NCBI GenBank assembly: GCA_001770355.1
Contig: MEQV01000033.1
Coordinates: 25,415-36,275 of the forward strand
Length of the DNA: 10,861 nt
Source of the DNA: Betaproteobacteria bacterium RIFCSPLOWO2_02_FULL_62_17
GTDB lineage: Bacteria; Pseudomonadota; Gammaproteobacteria; Burkholderiales; SG8-39
Reading direction: 5' to 3'
Numbering within the stretch: position 1 is the first letter of the stretch; every line of letters begins with the position of its first letter. The notes below the pieces were generated by a model. That model did no database searches, had not been told where the DNA came from, and saw only the letters and a list, made by a program, of their open reading frames with translations. This document shows positions 1 to 6,371 of the stretch, piece by piece. The position numbers and the translations under genes are program-made.

Positions 1-361
1 CGTCGCTTTGCGAAACCGCCGTGCCGATATGCTTGCCCAGGCCCCAATACACGGCACGCGCATCCGCCTTGCTGTAGCGCTCCACCGGAAAGCCGCGCAT
101 CAGGAAAAAACCGGGGCCATTCTCCAGCATATTCAGGGCGCGCTCGGCTATTTTTGAAAAGCGCGCCAGGGGAAAATCCGACTTCTGCATCGCTTCGAGC
201 GGCAGATTGCGCGCCTTGAATGCCCTGTGGGCCGCGTCAATCTCGGCCATGTCTTCGTCGCCAAGCTGCAGGAACCACTCCGCGGCGCGCTTGGCGATAG
301 CGGCGCTCTTCCAATTGGCGGGCGATTCGATGGGTTTGGTGGGAACGACGATCTGCGACAT
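1..361 (-). CDS. TauD/TfdA-family Fe(II)/2-oxoglutarate-dependent dioxygenase, N-terminal part (runs off the left edge)
   Basis: The first 120 codons of a minus-strand gene are visible, starting at the ATG at 361-359 (MSQIVVPTKPIESPANWKSA). A strong ribosome binding site (GAGGAGG, six bases upstream) fixes this start. The visible part carries a helical N-terminal segment and then the motif GPGFFLMRGFPVERYS (about residues 85-100) followed by YWGLGKHIG. This pattern is typical of the N-terminal half of TauD/TfdA-type oxygenases. The iron-binding HxD...H residues lie further downstream and are outside the window, so catalytic competence cannot be judged. Family members couple 2-oxoglutarate decarboxylation to hydroxylation of small substrates such as taurine, but nothing here identifies the substrate. 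The gene starts 37 bases after the ornithine cyclodeaminase-like gene on the same strand, so it is probably the last visible member of the CoA-transferase operon. Family assignment is fairly secure; the specific function is unknown. Confidence 0.8.
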   Translation of the reverse strand, partial: MSQIVVPTKPIESPANWKSAAIAKRAAEWFLQLGDEDMAEIDAAHRAFKARNLPLEAMQKSDFPLARFSKIAERALNMLENGPGFFLMRGFPVERYSKADARAVYWGLGKHIGTAVSQSD

Positions 362-367
362 GCTGCG

Positions 368-374
368 CCTCCTC
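368..374 (-). promoter_or_regulatory. Shine-Dalgarno site of the TauD-like gene
   Basis: On the minus strand this reads GAGGAGG, a near-perfect anti-16S match six bases before the ATG at 361. It settles the start of the TauD-like gene and shows that it can be translated independently of the gene before it. Confidence 0.75.
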
Positions 375-398
375 ATTGAAGCTGATTGCCAGAATAGA

Positions 399-1340
399 TC
401 AGAACGGCAACGGCACGCCGAGCTTGCGTTCCAGCGCGCGCTCATAGATCAGCGCGCCCGCCGCCGCGTCCTCCAGCGCGATGCCCTGGGATTCGAACAG
501 GGTGATCTCGTCGGCCGCGCGGCGCCCTTTCATCATGCCCGCCACGATGGGCGCCAGTTCATAGACTTTCTCCCAGGCGAGCGTGCCGCGATCCACCGGC
601 CAGCAAAGGTCCCCACACTCGATCTTGGCGCCCTCGACATCGTCGGTGGCGATCATGCCGGCGCGCGTCACCGTGGTTTCATCCAGCTCCCGGTTGGTGC
701 GCGTGTTGCCGCCGGCGGCATTGATGTGGGTGCCAGGTTCCACCAGCTTGCCGTCGAACAGGGGCAACTGCGTATTGGTGATGGTGACGATGATGTCGCG
801 GCCCTTGACGGCCTCTTCGGGCGACTCCACCGGCCTTACCTCCAGGCCGATCATTTTGCTCATTTTCTCGGCGAAAGCCTTGCGCTTTAGCGCGTCCCGG
901 CCGTAGACGTGTATGGAGGTGAGTTTGCGAACCTGGGCAATCGCGGTAATCTGAGTCTCGGCCTGATGCCCGGTGCCGAAGCAACCCAGGCGCGAAGCAT
1001 CCGGCCTGGCCATGTACTTGGTGGCGAGGCCCGAGGCCGCGCCGGTGCGGATCTGTCCGAGCTTGCCGGAGCGGATGAAGGCGACGATTCCCTGGCCCGC
1101 CTTGTACAGCACCGTGTCCTGCCCCTTGCCGGCGCCATAAGCCTTGAAGGCAAGATAGCCCTTGCGGTCCATGGAACCGAACATCATCATGAAACGGCGA
1201 CCCTGAAACGGAACACGGCGCCGCGGCTGGTTCGCCGCGAAGCCTTCCGCCTTTTCCTTGAAGGCTTCCTCAAGGGCCTGGATACAGGAGGGCATGTCGA
1301 GCAGCCCCGCTACGCTTGTGTCGTCTAGAAAAATTGCCAC
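399..1340 (-). CDS. Ornithine cyclodeaminase / mu-crystallin family protein (NAD(P)-dependent imine reductase or amino-acid dehydrogenase type)
   Basis: This is a complete 313-residue protein of normal family length, starting at a GTG (1340) with a clear AGGAGG site five bases upstream. An ATG four bases further upstream is in another frame and opens a different reading, so GTG is the supported start. Family signatures are RTGAASGLATKYMARPDA (about 98-115), the dinucleotide-binding loop GCFGTGHQAETQ (about 119-130), the segment GTHINAAGGNTRTNRELD (about 203-220), and a C-terminal LFESQGIALEDAAAGALIYE. The segment after GTHIN is the usual place of the PGK-type motif in true ornithine cyclodeaminases. 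Here it reads GGNTRTNRELD, so conversion of ornithine to proline should not be assumed; ketimine reductase or amino-acid dehydrogenase activity is equally possible. The gene sits between the CoA-transferase genes (38-base gap) and the TauD-like dioxygenase (37-base gap), probably in one transcript. Confidence 0.88.
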   Translation of the reverse strand: MAIFLDDTSVAGLLDMPSCIQALEEAFKEKAEGFAANQPRRRVPFQGRRFMMMFGSMDRKGYLAFKAYGAGKGQDTVLYKAGQGIVAFIRSGKLGQIRTGAASGLATKYMARPDASRLGCFGTGHQAETQITAIAQVRKLTSIHVYGRDALKRKAFAEKMSKMIGLEVRPVESPEEAVKGRDIIVTITNTQLPLFDGKLVEPGTHINAAGGNTRTNRELDETTVTRAGMIATDDVEGAKIECGDLCWPVDRGTLAWEKVYELAPIVAGMMKGRRAADEITLFESQGIALEDAAAGALIYERALERKLGVPLPF

Positions 1341-1345
1341 TCATT

Positions 1346-1351
1346 CCTCCT
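1346..1351 (-). promoter_or_regulatory. Shine-Dalgarno site that decides a GTG start
   Basis: The minus strand reads AGGAGG followed by AATGA and then GTG. The five-base spacing favours the GTG at 1340 as start of the ornithine cyclodeaminase-like protein. The nearby ATG at 1344 is only one base from the site and in the wrong frame. Confidence 0.7.
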
Positions 1352-1378
1352 GTTGATATCGATTCCTGCGTCGTCGGC

Positions 1379-2032
1379 TCAGGCGCTGAACGCGGCGTTC
1401 AGCGGCAATCCGGTGACGCCCTGCAGTTCATCCAGGCCCAGTCCGGGAACCAGATCATAGGCCACCAGGCCATTCGCCGTAATGTCGATCACCGCCAGGT
1501 CGGTGTAGACGCGCTTGACCACGCCGACGCCGGTAAGCGGATAGGTGCATCGCGCCACGATCTTGGATTCGCCCTTGCGCGTGAGATGCTCCATCATCAC
1601 CCAGATGTTTTTCGCGCCGACCGCAAGATCCATGGCGCCACCGACCGCAGGAATGGCATCGGGTTCGCCGGTGCTCCAGTTGGCGATGTCTCCGCTCGCG
1701 GATACCTGGAACGCGCCCAATACGCAGATATCCAGGTGCCCGCCGCGGATCATGGCGAATGAATCGGCATGATGAAAGAAAGCGCCTCCTGGAAGCAGAG
1801 TCACGGGCTGCTTGCCGGCATTGAGCAGATCCGTGTCGATATCCCCGGGTGCGGGCGCCGGCCCCATGCCCAAAATGCCGTTTTCGCTGTGCAGGAAAAT
1901 TTCGCGATCCTTGGGAAGATGATCGGCCACCAGCGTGGGCAGCCCGATACCAAGGTTGACATAGGCGCCATCGTGAATATCGGCGGCAAGGCGTTGCGCC
2001 ATTTCCTGCCGGCTGCGTTTGGCGTAGCTCAT
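1379..2032 (-). CDS. pcaJ: 3-oxoadipate/3-oxoacid CoA-transferase subunit B (PcaJ type)
   Basis: This 217-residue protein starting MSYAKRSRQEMAQRLAAD is the beta subunit of a class I CoA-transferase, which moves CoA from succinyl-CoA to a 3-oxo acid. The reading frame is open further upstream, but the ATG at 2032 overlaps the stop of subunit A (ATGA) and gives the standard subunit length. The HSENGILGMGP motif holds the catalytic glutamate at about residue 50. Other shared segments are YVNLGIGLPTLVA, GGAFFHHADSFAMIRGGHLD and CTYPLTGVGVVKRVYTDLAV. Remembered PcaJ sequences of pseudomonads match along the full length, which favours a beta-ketoadipate or closely related substrate. No other pca gene is in the window, so a different 3-oxo acid partner, set by the neighbouring oxidative genes, is possible. 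Translation is likely coupled to subunit A. Confidence 0.87.
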   Translation of the reverse strand: MSYAKRSRQEMAQRLAADIHDGAYVNLGIGLPTLVADHLPKDREIFLHSENGILGMGPAPAPGDIDTDLLNAGKQPVTLLPGGAFFHHADSFAMIRGGHLDICVLGAFQVSASGDIANWSTGEPDAIPAVGGAMDLAVGAKNIWVMMEHLTRKGESKIVARCTYPLTGVGVVKRVYTDLAVIDITANGLVAYDLVPGLGLDELQGVTGLPLNAAFSA

Positions 2033-2727
2033 TGGCGCCCCGCTGCAATAGCCGCTGCGGGTACGCGCGGCACCTTCACCACGCGCGCGACAAAAATTCC
2101 CGGGGTGACGATGGCCTCCGGATCGAGTTCGCCCAGTGCCACGGTGCGGTGCACCTGCGCAATGGCGCATTTCGCGGCCGTGGCCATGACCGGACCGAAA
2201 TTGCGCGCGGTTTTTCGATACACCAGATTCCCCCAGCGGTCGGCCGCTTCCGCCTTTATCAGCGCGTAGTCCGCGTAGAGCGGATGCTCCAGCACGTAGT
2301 CCCGGCCGTTGATGCGGCGCGTCTCCTTGCCCTTGGCGAGTTCGGTGCCGAATGCAGTCGGCGTGTAGAAAGCACCAATGCCGGCGCCGGCGGCGCGAAT
2401 ACGCTCCACCAGCGTGCCTTGCGGCACCAGTTCCAATTCGAGCTTGCCGGACCGGTACAATTCGTCGAACACCTGCGAATCGACATTGCGCGGAAACGAG
2501 CAGATGATCTTTCGCACATGACCCGACGCAAGGAGCGCGGCAACCCCGCTTTCCCCCTGGCCGGCGTTGTTATTGACCACCACCAGATCCCTCGCACCCT
2601 GCACGATCAGCGCGTCGACCAGCTCATTGGGCAGGCCGGCATCGCCGAAACCGCCCACCATGACCGTCGAGCCATCCTGCACTCCGGCGAGCGCGGCCGC
2701 AAGCGAACCCTGGATTTTGTCAATCAT
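2029..2727 (-). CDS. pcaI: 3-oxoadipate/3-oxoacid CoA-transferase subunit A (PcaI type)
   Basis: This is the alpha subunit (232 residues) of the same heteromeric CoA-transferase. I chose the ATG at 2727 (MIDKIQGSLAAAL) because it matches the usual PcaI N-terminus and has a GAGAGG site about five bases upstream; a start 12 codons earlier would only add a non-conserved leader. The glycine-rich CoA-binding loop GGFGDAGLPNEL lies at about residues 25-36. It is followed by NNNAGQGESGVAALL, CSFPRNVDSQVFDELY, ELVPQGTLVERIRAAGAGI, and the family-typical DRWGNLVYRKTARNFGP near the C-terminus. It overlaps the subunit B gene by four bases. It is the first gene of the minus-strand operon that also holds the ornithine cyclodeaminase-like and TauD-like genes, so the promoter should lie in the 149 bases between 2728 and 2876. 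Confidence 0.88.
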   Translation of the reverse strand: MIDKIQGSLAAALAGVQDGSTVMVGGFGDAGLPNELVDALIVQGARDLVVVNNNAGQGESGVAALLASGHVRKIICSFPRNVDSQVFDELYRSGKLELELVPQGTLVERIRAAGAGIGAFYTPTAFGTELAKGKETRRINGRDYVLEHPLYADYALIKAEAADRWGNLVYRKTARNFGPVMATAAKCAIAQVHRTVALGELDPEAIVTPGIFVARVVKVPRVPAAAIAAGRQ

Positions 2728-2876
2728 GCCTGCCTCTCGAGCTCCCGTCCCGTGCGGCGCCACGCTGCGCCGACCCAGCCGCTTGAATTCACCTGGATTT
2801 AGTTATTTTTCAAAAATAGAATGTCCAAAGGACGTCCACTACCGCAATATTGCAATACTGATTTTGCTCTAAACAA
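2728..2876 (-). promoter_or_regulatory. AT-rich intergenic region with stacked palindromes upstream of the CoA-transferase operon
   Basis: This gap separates the end of orn from the start of the CoA-transferase operon, both on the minus strand. Its orn-proximal two thirds are strikingly AT-rich for this window. It contains perfect palindromes: TATTTTT-C-AAAAATA (2804-2818), GTCC-AAA-GGAC (2823-2833), GGACGTCC (2830-2837), GCAATATTGC (2844-2853) and the overlapping TATTGCAATA (2848-2857). I could not pick out a convincing -35/-10 pair. The GTCC/GGAC hairpin followed on the minus strand by a T-rich run could act as a weak orn terminator. The more distal palindromes could be operator half-sites for a catabolic regulator. 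A promoter role for the region is inferred from position only. Confidence 0.45.
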
Positions 2877-3425
2877 TTACTGAAGCCTGAGAAAATGTTC
2901 GCGGTAATACTTCAATTCATCGATGGATTCATAAATATCGGCCAGCGCTTCGTGCTTGCCATGCTTGGTAAGACCCTTGGCGAGTTCGGGCCGCCAGCGT
3001 TTCGCCAGTTCCTTCAGGGTCGATACATCGAGGTTCCGGTAGTGAAACCAGGCCTCCAGTTTGGGCAGCCAGCGCGCCATGAAACGGCGGTCCTGGCAGA
3101 TGGAGTTTCCACACATGGGGGATGTGCCGGTCGGCACGTACTGCATCACGAATTCGAGCATCTTCCGCTCGGCGGCCGCCTCATCAAGAGAGGAAACCTT
3201 GACCTTTTCGGTCAGCCCGCTTTTTCCATGGGTGCCCGTGTTCCAGCTATCCATCGCCGCCAGAACCGCGTCGGACTGATGCACCACCAATACCGGCGCT
3301 TCGGCGACCATCTGCAGCGACGAATCAGTGACGACAAATGCAATCTCGATGACGCGATCGCTGTCGGGATTGAGACCGGTCATTTCCATATCGACCCAAA
3401 CCAGGTTGTTCTGATCCTGCGGCAT
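2877..3425 (-). CDS. orn: Oligoribonuclease (3'-5' exoribonuclease, DEDDh family)
   Basis: The 182-residue protein has the full length and motif set of Orn, which degrades 2-5 nucleotide RNA oligomers and pGpG in the cytoplasm. The DEDDh catalytic residues are visible: D12 and E14 in WVDMEMTGLNPDSD, D112 in CGNSICQDRRFMARW, and H158 and D163 in KHGKHEALAD. The ATG at 3425 gives the usual MPQDQNNLVWVDMEMTGL start. The frame is open for a further 143 codons upstream, but that part is non-coding and overlaps the divergent peptidase gene. The ribosome binding site is weak (AGGT about nine bases upstream). It is divergent from the M48 peptidase gene, with 117 bases between the two starts. Assignment is secure. 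Confidence 0.96.
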   Translation of the reverse strand: MPQDQNNLVWVDMEMTGLNPDSDRVIEIAFVVTDSSLQMVAEAPVLVVHQSDAVLAAMDSWNTGTHGKSGLTEKVKVSSLDEAAAERKMLEFVMQYVPTGTSPMCGNSICQDRRFMARWLPKLEAWFHYRNLDVSTLKELAKRWRPELAKGLTKHGKHEALADIYESIDELKYYREHFLRLQ

Positions 3426-3542
3426 GCGGCGGTGACCTGTGAGGTGTGTAAAATTGAATTGTCGCACAACGCTTGAGGGCGAAAGAGGCGGCGTGAGGAC
3501 CGCAGCGCGGAAGCTTTGGGTCCCTGCCCGGCTCCAATCAAT
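3426..3542. promoter_or_regulatory. Divergent promoter region between orn and the M48 peptidase gene
   Basis: The two start codons point away from each other over 117 bases, so outward promoters for both directions should be here. A short AT-rich patch (about 3448-3463) is the only plausible core-promoter area. On the minus strand it contains GACAAT as a poor -10 candidate for orn, but no good -35 is visible. Nothing else recognisable was found. Confidence 0.35.
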
Positions 3543-4799
3543 ATGGCCATGCATCCGTTCACACTCGCGTTTCTGCTCGCGCTCGCACTGGCGACCGGGG
3601 TCAAGCTTTGGCTTGCTTCGCGCCATGTGCGCCATGTCGCGGGCAATCGCGAGTTGCTGCCGCCGGAGTTCTCGGGAAGCATCACCCTCGCCGCTCACCG
3701 CAAGGCGGCCGATTACACCGTGGCGAAGACCCGCCTTGCCATGATAGAGACCGCCGTCGGCGCCGTGATGGTACTTGCATTCACGCTGGGCGGCGGACTC
3801 GAGTCGATCAGCGCCGGCTGGGCGCGGGTATTCGAGTCCGGCGGCTATGCCCATGGCATCGCCTTGATATTTTCCGTCGTTGTCATCGGCTCGATCATCG
3901 ACCTTCCCTTCGGCATCTATCGGACATTCGTGATCGAAGAGCGATTTGGCTTCAATCGCATGACAGCTTCGCTATTCATCATCGATCTGCTCAAACACAC
4001 CGCGGTGGGAGCGGCGATCGGTATTCCCCTGCTGTTTGGCGTTCTCTGGCTGATGGCGCAAATGGGAGACAACTGGTGGCTGTATGTATGGCTTGCATGG
4101 GCCGCGTTCAACCTGCTGCTGCTGACGCTGTATCCGACCCTGATTGCACCCTTGTTCAACAAGTTCAGCCCGCTCGAGGACAGCAGCCTGCGCGAACGCA
4201 TCGAGAATCTGCTGAAGAAATGCGGTTTTCGCGCCCAGGGCCTGTTTGTGATGGACAGCTCGAAGCGATCCAGCCACGGCAACGCCTATTTCACCGGCTT
4301 TGGCCGCGCCAAGCGCATCGTCTTGTTCGACACGCTGATTCAGCGGCTTTCCGCGGCGGAGATCGAGGCCGTGCTCGCGCATGAGCTGGGGCATTTTTCG
4401 CATCGCCACGTGTGGAAGCGCATCGGCGTGCTGTTCCTGTCTAGCCTCGCGCTGTTGTGGCTCTTGGGCCAACTGATCGGACTGGACTGGTTCTATACAT
4501 CCCTGGGCGCGCAGACCCGAAGCATGGCCATGGCGCTGATGCTGTTTTTCATGGCATTGCCCTCATTCATTTTCCTGCTGCAACCGCTGGCCAGTTATTT
4601 TTCCCGCATGCAGGAATTCGAGGCTGATGCTTACGCCGCCTCGCATTCGCAAGCCTCGGACCTGGTCCAGGCCCTGGTCAAGCTGTATCGCGACAATGCC
4701 GCGACGCTGACGCCCGACCCGGTGCATTCCGCGTTTTACGACTCGCATCCGCCGGCGATGACGCGCATCGCGCGCCTTCACGCGGCGAGCGCGGGATGA
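3543..4799 (+). CDS. M48 family metallopeptidase, Ste24/CAAX-protease-like integral membrane zinc protease
   Basis: This 418-residue inner-membrane protein belongs to peptidase family M48A. Several hydrophobic segments are visible: an N-terminal helix (about 5-20), two around 70-85 and 105-125, a pair around 150-200, and two after the active site (about 292-312 and 325-350). The zinc site HELGH is at about residues 280-284 (AVLAHELGHFSHRHV), and the downstream EFEAD at about 358-362 supplies the third-ligand region. The segment TLIAPLFNKFSPL before the catalytic domain is typical of Ste24 homologues. The bacterial role is probably membrane or lipoprotein proteolysis; CAAX processing itself is not expected in bacteria. 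Start choice is uncertain: ATG at 3543 or 3549, or TTG at 3516, with no good Shine-Dalgarno site. The stop overlaps the next start (ATGA), so it is translationally coupled to the carbinolamine dehydratase gene. Confidence 0.9.
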   Translation: MAMHPFTLAFLLALALATGVKLWLASRHVRHVAGNRELLPPEFSGSITLAAHRKAADYTVAKTRLAMIETAVGAVMVLAFTLGGGLESISAGWARVFESGGYAHGIALIFSVVVIGSIIDLPFGIYRTFVIEERFGFNRMTASLFIIDLLKHTAVGAAIGIPLLFGVLWLMAQMGDNWWLYVWLAWAAFNLLLLTLYPTLIAPLFNKFSPLEDSSLRERIENLLKKCGFRAQGLFVMDSSKRSSHGNAYFTGFGRAKRIVLFDTLIQRLSAAEIEAVLAHELGHFSHRHVWKRIGVLFLSSLALLWLLGQLIGLDWFYTSLGAQTRSMAMALMLFFMALPSFIFLLQPLASYFSRMQEFEADAYAASHSQASDLVQALVKLYRDNAATLTPDPVHSAFYDSHPPAMTRIARLHAASAG

Positions 4800-5134
4800 A
4801 AGGCGGCATGAAAGCCTTTTCCGGCCGCCAGTGCCGCCCCCTCCCCCGGGGAACGCCGCATCTTTCCGGCGCCGAGATGGAGGCGCTGTTGCACGATTTC
4901 CCCGGATGGACGCTGCAGCAGGGGGCCATTAGCAAGACGTTCTCCTTTCCCGATTATCATCGCACGCTGGCTTTCGTGAATGCCGTAGCCTGGATCGCGC
5001 AGCAGCAGGACCACCATCCGGAATTGAACGTTTCCTACGAGCATTGCCGGGTCTCCTTCAATACCCATTCCATCGGCGGCATTTCCGAAAATGACTTCAT
5101 CTGCGCGGCCAGGATCGAAAGCCTTTTTGCGTAA
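4796..5134 (+). CDS. phhB: 4a-hydroxytetrahydrobiopterin dehydratase (pterin-4a-carbinolamine dehydratase)
   Basis: The 112-residue protein matches the small PCD/DCoH family, which dehydrates 4a-hydroxytetrahydropterin, the by-product of aromatic amino-acid hydroxylases, so that the pterin can be recycled. The family hallmark is visible: DHHPELNVSYEHCRVSFNTH, with the catalytic histidines at about positions 73, 74 and 91, followed by SIGGISENDF. FPGW at about 35-38 is also conserved. The start overlaps the peptidase stop (ATGA, 4796); an in-frame ATG at 4808 is an alternative. The N-terminal 20 residues are basic and not conserved. No phenylalanine hydroxylase gene is nearby, so the partner is unknown; such solitary PCDs also occur in bacteria, possibly tied to molybdopterin or other pterin use. 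The rsgA gene follows closely. Confidence 0.93.
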   Translation: MKGGMKAFSGRQCRPLPRGTPHLSGAEMEALLHDFPGWTLQQGAISKTFSFPDYHRTLAFVNAVAWIAQQQDHHPELNVSYEHCRVSFNTHSIGGISENDFICAARIESLFA

Positions 5135-5147
5135 GCAAAGTGGCGGC

Positions 5148-6038
5148 GTGGCACAGCCCTCCAGCCAGAGCCCGCGGGAAGGCGAAGTGGTCGCAGCCTA
5201 TGGCCGTAATTTCATGGTCGAGACTGCCACGGGCGAACTGCTGCATTGCGTGCCGCGCGGCAAAAACTCAGCCATCGCCTGCGGGGATCGCGTCGCGATA
5301 GTGTCTTCAAGCAGCGGCGAGGCCGTGATTGATGCCGTGCGCGCACGCGACACTCTCCTGGTTCGCGCCGCCGCGAATCGCGTGAAACTGATCGCGGCCA
5401 ACGCCACCCAGCTCGCGCTGGTGGTGGCTACCGAACCAAGCTTCAGCGATGAACTGGTAATGCGGGCGATCGCCGCGGCGGAACATGCGTCGCTGAAAAT
5501 TCTCATCGTGCTCAACAAGGCAGATATCACCGGCGCGCTTGCGCAGGCGCGCGCGCGCCTCGCCTGTTTCGTCAATGCCGGCTACCACGTCGTCGAAATT
5601 TCAGCGTTGAGCAATATCGCGCCGCTCGCCGCCTTGCTCCATGGCGAGAAAACCGTGCTGGCGGGCCAGTCGGGAATGGGGAAGTCCACGATCATCAATG
5701 GCCTGTGTCCCGGCGAGAACGTGGCAACCCGATCCATCTCGCATTTTCTTGCTTCGGGCCGCCACACCACCAGCGCATCCAGTTTGTACCGCCTTGATCC
5801 GCAAAGCTGGATTATCGATTCCCCCGGCATGCAGGAGTTCGGTCTGGCGCACCTGGACCGCGCGGCCATCGAAGCCTCGATGCCGGAATTTCGCCCCTAT
5901 CACGGCCAGTGCCGCTTTCAGGATTGCCGCCATGGTCCCGAGCCCGGATGCGCATTGCGCCAGGCGCTTGCAGAGGGACGCATTGACGCGCGCCGTTTCG
6001 AACTGTTTCACCGCATCGCGGGCACGGCCGGCCGATGA
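5148..6038 (+). CDS. rsgA: Ribosome small-subunit-dependent GTPase A (circularly permuted GTPase)
   Basis: RsgA (YjeQ) helps late 30S maturation. The protein has the permuted G-motif order of the family: an OB-fold region (about 10-65), G4 NKAD (about 123-126), G1 GQSGMGKST (about 173-181), G2 around SGRHTT (203-208), G3 DSPG (about 224-227). A C-terminal zinc site follows, QCRFQDCRHGPEPGC, with ligands near C255, C260, H262 and C268. I place the start at the GTG at 5148 (MAQPSSQSPREGEVVAAYG), 13 bases after the previous stop. In-frame alternatives are TTG 5127 and ATG 5091, which would overlap phhB by 44 bases and extend a basic leader; none has a strong ribosome binding site. Its stop overlaps the start of the DUF2007 gene (ATGA), suggesting coupled translation. 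Identity is secure; the exact N-terminus is not. Confidence 0.95.
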   Translation: MAQPSSQSPREGEVVAAYGRNFMVETATGELLHCVPRGKNSAIACGDRVAIVSSSSGEAVIDAVRARDTLLVRAAANRVKLIAANATQLALVVATEPSFSDELVMRAIAAAEHASLKILIVLNKADITGALAQARARLACFVNAGYHVVEISALSNIAPLAALLHGEKTVLAGQSGMGKSTIINGLCPGENVATRSISHFLASGRHTTSASSLYRLDPQSWIIDSPGMQEFGLAHLDRAAIEASMPEFRPYHGQCRFQDCRHGPEPGCALRQALAEGRIDARRFELFHRIAGTAGR

Positions 6039-6352
6039 AGCCATTTTTCAGCTCCCTGAGTCCGCATGAGATTTATCACCTGCGCAATCTTCTGCAATCG
6101 GCGGGAATTCCCTGCCGTATCCACAACGAGCATCTGGCGAGTCTGGCAGGCGAGGTGCCGTTCACCGAATGCGCGGCGCAGTTGATCCTCGACAGGGATC
6201 AGGATCGCGACATAGCGGAACTCATCCTGAAGGACTGGCGTGAGTCTGCGCGGCGCAGCGGCCCGGGATGGACGTGCCCGGAATGTGCCGAGGCGATCGA
6301 GGAACAGTTCACGGCATGCTGGAAATGCGGCCAAGCGCGCCGATCCGCGTAG
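6035..6352 (+). CDS. DUF2007 (putative signal-transducing) protein with C-terminal zinc ribbon
   Basis: This is a 105-residue hypothetical protein. Residues about 10-65 (HEIYHLRNLLQSAGIPCRIH through AAQLILDRDQDRDIAELIL) have the pattern of DUF2007, a small ferredoxin-like fold domain found in many bacteria. Residues 81-98 form a four-cysteine zinc ribbon, CPECAEAIEEQFTACWKC, with C81, C84, C95 and C98. The function of the family is not established. The ATG at 6035 overlaps the rsgA stop, making it the last gene of the plus-strand run and probably co-translated with rsgA. It converges on the AmpE/CobD-like gene with 19 bases between the two stop codons. Domain call is good; any link to ribosome assembly is only an inference from coupling. 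Confidence 0.8.
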   Translation: MKPFFSSLSPHEIYHLRNLLQSAGIPCRIHNEHLASLAGEVPFTECAAQLILDRDQDRDIAELILKDWRESARRSGPGWTCPECAEAIEEQFTACWKCGQARRSA

Positions 6353-6371
6353 TCATCCTGGCGCTCCCATC

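Noticed and set aside
207..890. A 227-codon plus-strand open frame across the TauD-like and ornithine cyclodeaminase-like genes
   Set aside because: It runs antisense through two recognised genes and the gap between them, and has no family resemblance.
399..1340. Calling the family protein a true ornithine cyclodeaminase (proline from ornithine)
   Set aside because: The segment after GTHIN reads AAGGNTRTNRELD rather than the PGK-type motif of characterised ornithine cyclodeaminases, and the context is not arginine or ornithine catabolism.
2032..2802. A 256-codon open frame on the plus strand opposite the CoA-transferase subunit A gene
   Set aside because: It is an antisense shadow of a well-supported gene in GC-rich DNA; its translation has no recognisable motif and is rich in H and R, as is usual for antisense frames.
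3426..3854. Possible 143-codon N-terminal extension of oligoribonuclease
   Set aside because: The extension overlaps the divergent peptidase gene, has no conserved content, and Orn is complete at 182 residues from the ATG at 3425.
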